DNA of 6,259 nucleotides from Clostridia bacterium. GTDB lineage: Bacteria; Bacillota; Clostridia; Christensenellales; Borkfalkiaceae. Below, piece by piece: positions 4,874 through 6,259 of this stretch (position 1 is the stretch's first letter; each line of letters begins with the position of its first letter). A model generated the notes under the pieces. That model was given only the letters and a program-made list of their open reading frames with translations, was not told where the DNA came from and made no database searches. The stretch lies in assembly GCA_900767195.1 (NCBI GenBank), contig CAAFYG010000146.1:1-6259 (forward strand), in the 5' to 3' direction. The translations under genes and the position numbers were made by a program.

Positions 4874-6259
4874 TTATTTCCCTTCGGCTAAGGCGGCGGC
4901 AAGGCGCAACAGCCGTTCTTTCACGTTATCCGAAGGGATCATCGCACAGTGCAAAAGCAACTCGTTCAGCGTTGCGCCCACATAGCGCGGAGAAGGCAGA
5001 AACGGCGCGATTTCGTTGCCCCGCACGGCAAGCTCTTTCAAAGAAAACGGCACGTTTTCCGCCCGCATTTTCGCTTCGAGATTTTTCAGACGGATTACGC
5101 ACGGCGCGGGCGAAAGATTATCTTTGCATGCCGAATAATCCGCCTGTTTCACAAGCAAAAGCGCGGCAAAAATATCGTAATGCGATACGATGAATTTTCT
5201 AAGTTTGTTTTCCTTTGTTTTCAGATCGTAATCGTACATGTGCCATCGCGTAAGATCTTCTATAAAAGCAATCGTTTTCACGGGTGCTTTCAGTCGCGTC
5301 AGCGCGGCGCGGCAGATTTCCGCCCCCATATTCGGGTGATCGGAAAATTTCCCGTCGCGGAAGTACGCCGCAGGCTTTCCTATATCGTGTAAAAGCGCGG
5401 CAAGCCGCACTTCGAAAGGCGCGGGAACGTCCTCGCCGCCCGCAAGCGCGTCCGCCCGCACGGAATACGCCGCCGCGCGCAAAGAATGTTCCAGAACGTC
5501 GTGATCGTGGAAATCCGCGCGTTGCTTTAAGTTTCTGCCGGCAGTCAGCTCGGGGAAAATCCCGTCAAGCACGCGCGTTTCGTCAAGAATTTTCAAAGCC
5601 TCGTATACGCCGCGCTCGTTGCCGTATTTTTCGTCGGCGGCAAGGATAAGTTTCAGCTCGGCGAAAACGCGTTCGGGGGCAATATCGGCAATCAGCGCGG
5701 CATTCTTTTTTGCACTCGCAATCGTTTCTGCGGTGGGGGTAAATCCCGTCGTGCCGGCAAAGCGGGCAAGGCGCAAAAGGCGTAAACCGTCCTCGCCGAA
5801 CACCTTGTCGGGCGCGTCCGCCGTGCGCAGAATTTTCGCGTTTACGTCGTCGATGCCGCCGAGCGGATCCACGAAAGAGTCGGCGGAAATATCGTAATAA
5901 ATCGCATTGCAGGCAAAATCGCGGCGGCGTGCGTCAAGGGAAATATCTTCGGTAAAAAACGTTTCCGCCGGGGTATGCTCGCCGCGAATATATTTATCCG
6001 AGCGAAACGCCGCATATTCCGCTTCCACCTTATTAAGCCTTCCCCCCCGGGCGCACTTTTCAGCCATATCAAGGCTTCCCCCCGGGGGGAAGCTGTCCGC
6101 AACGCGGACTGATGAGGGGCGCACCTTGTTTTCTGTTTCCCAAAGGTTTCCCCCCGAGGTACAATTTTCCGCCGTATCAAGGCTTCCCCTTGGGGGAGAT
6201 TTTTTCGCCGTACTGCCGCTCAAAGGCAGGCACGGCGAATTGCTGTCCGCAACGCGGAC
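4874..6259 (-). CDS. cca: CCA tRNA nucleotidyltransferase with HD domain, N-terminal part missing or disrupted
   Basis: This enzyme adds or repairs the 3' CCA of tRNAs. The frame is open to the right edge (461 codons). Numbering from the TTG at 6223 (449 residues), the family core begins at AEYAAFRSD (68-76). It continues with RRRDFACNA (99-107, motif B), DPLGG (119-123, motif C), EDGLRLLRLARFA (144-156, motif D) and PERVFAEL (183-190). The HD domain follows: H239, H241 and EHS 245-247, then LLHDIGKP 277-284 and H296. A normal C-terminal domain ends the protein. The first catalytic motif (GGxVRD...DxD), which should lie 40-70 residues before AEYAAFR, is absent. The upstream residues are translated palindromic repeat DNA. 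Either the catalytic half lies beyond the edge, interrupted in frame by the repeat, or the gene is broken. Possible internal starts are ATG at residue 53 or GTG at 66, but neither restores catalysis. Confidence 0.85.
   Translation of the reverse strand, partial: VRVADSNSPCLPLSGSTAKKSPPRGSLDTAENCTSGGNLWETENKVRPSSVRVADSFPPGGSLDMAEKCARGGRLNKVEAEYAAFRSDKYIRGEHTPAETFFTEDISLDARRRDFACNAIYYDISADSFVDPLGGIDDVNAKILRTADAPDKVFGEDGLRLLRLARFAGTTGFTPTAETIASAKKNAALIADIAPERVFAELKLILAADEKYGNERGVYEALKILDETRVLDGIFPELTAGRNLKQRADFHDHDVLEHSLRAAAYSVRADALAGGEDVPAPFEVRLAALLHDIGKPAAYFRDGKFSDHPNMGAEICRAALTRLKAPVKTIAFIEDLTRWHMYDYDLKTKENKLRKFIVSHYDIFAALLLVKQADYSACKDNLSPAPCVIRLKNLEAKMRAENVPFSLKELAVRGNEIAPFLPSPRYVGATLNELLLHCAMIPSDNVKERLLRLAAALAEGK
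6074..6093. repeat. 20-bp perfect palindrome in the repeat element
   Basis: GCTTCCCCCCGGGGGGAAGC reads the same on both strands. In RNA or single-stranded DNA it would form a very stable structure, or a cruciform in duplex DNA. It is the core of copy 1 of the element. In copy 2 the equivalent site is degenerate (GGCTTCCCCTTGGGGGAGA at 6181-6199). Confidence 0.9.
6095..6109. repeat. Short hairpin GTCCGC-AAC-GCGGAC, copy 1
   Basis: A perfect 6-bp stem with a 3-nt loop lies one base after the 20-bp palindrome, so copy 1 has two hairpins side by side. The identical 15 bases occur again at 6245-6259, the last bases of the window. Confidence 0.85.
6204..6239. repeat. Compound hairpin inside the 42-bp insert of repeat copy 2
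   Basis: An outer stem TTCGCCGT (6204-6211) with ACGGCGAA (6232-6239) encloses an inner stem CTGCC (6213-6217) with GGCAG (6225-6229) and a 7-nt loop. Its sequence is unrelated to the rest of the element. It separates the G-run from the GTCCGC hairpin, which are adjacent in copy 1, so it looks like a nested insertion or a swapped module. Confidence 0.7.
6245..6259. repeat. Short hairpin GTCCGC-AAC-GCGGAC, copy 2, at the window edge
   Basis: Identical to 6095-6109 and offset by 150 bp, a multiple of three, so both copies are read as VRVADS in the cca frame. The window stops exactly at the end of this hairpin. Confidence 0.85.

Larger units (their letters stand above)
6037..6259 (-). repeat. 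GC-rich palindromic interspersed repeat, two tandem copies (108-bp offset) invading cca
   Basis: Copy 1 runs from 6037 to about 6144 and copy 2 from 6145 to the edge. The first 45 bp of each (6037-6081 and 6145-6189) match at about 36 positions. Each has GGCTTCCCC followed by a G-run, and each has GCTGTCCGCAACGCGGAC, identical over 18 nt (6092-6109 and 6242-6259). Copy 1 continues with TGATGAGGGG. Copy 2 carries 42 extra bases. Both the 108-bp offset and the 42-bp insert are multiples of three, so the cca frame is never lost. The layout resembles REP- or MITE-like repeats common in gut Clostridia (recollection, not searched). No transposase is visible. Confidence 0.8.

Noticed and set aside
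6037..6259. Repeat block as a tRNA, riboswitch or CRISPR
   Set aside because: The palindromes are short, GC-rich and tandem, with no cloverleaf, no conserved aptamer core and no spacer pattern.

Overview
The window looks like a piece of a Bacillota (Firmicutes), most likely Clostridia, chromosome. The evidence is the rpsF-ssb-rpsR operon, strong AGGAGG-type ribosome binding sites, near-consensus sigma-A promoters, a Gly-X-Thr collagen-like protein of the kind common on spores and surfaces of this phylum, and a GC-rich palindromic interspersed repeat of the type scattered through gut Clostridia. Genus cannot be read from the sequence. Both edges fall inside repeats, so the piece may be a complete assembly contig broken at repeats.

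Layout, left to right. (1) 1-422, plus strand: the 3' end of a collagen-like protein gene with a 9-bp tandem array and a duplicated 126-bp unit. (2) 470-1705, minus strand: promoter, structured leader, rpsF (S6), ssb, rpsR (S18) and an intrinsic terminator. The collagen gene converges on this operon. (3) 1763-4663, minus strand: a 966-residue single-pass membrane protein of unknown function, built from six YG-x-x-G-x-x-Y units, some carrying an extra module of about 75-80 residues, with its own extended -10 promoter. (4) 4874-6259, minus strand: the C-terminal part of a CCA tRNA nucleotidyltransferase with an HD domain. Its reading frame runs into, and stays open through, about 220 bp of palindromic repeat DNA at the right edge. 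No intergenic gap exceeds 300 bases.

The S6-SSB-S18 operon and the CCA enzyme are housekeeping genes of translation and DNA maintenance. The leader of rpsF carries a hairpin plus CCG that fits the known S6:S18 autoregulatory RNA. The main items of interest are the in-frame invasion of the CCA gene by repeat DNA at the point where its catalytic domain should be, and the large unrecognised modular membrane protein. I see no clear defence, mobile or biosynthetic system here.
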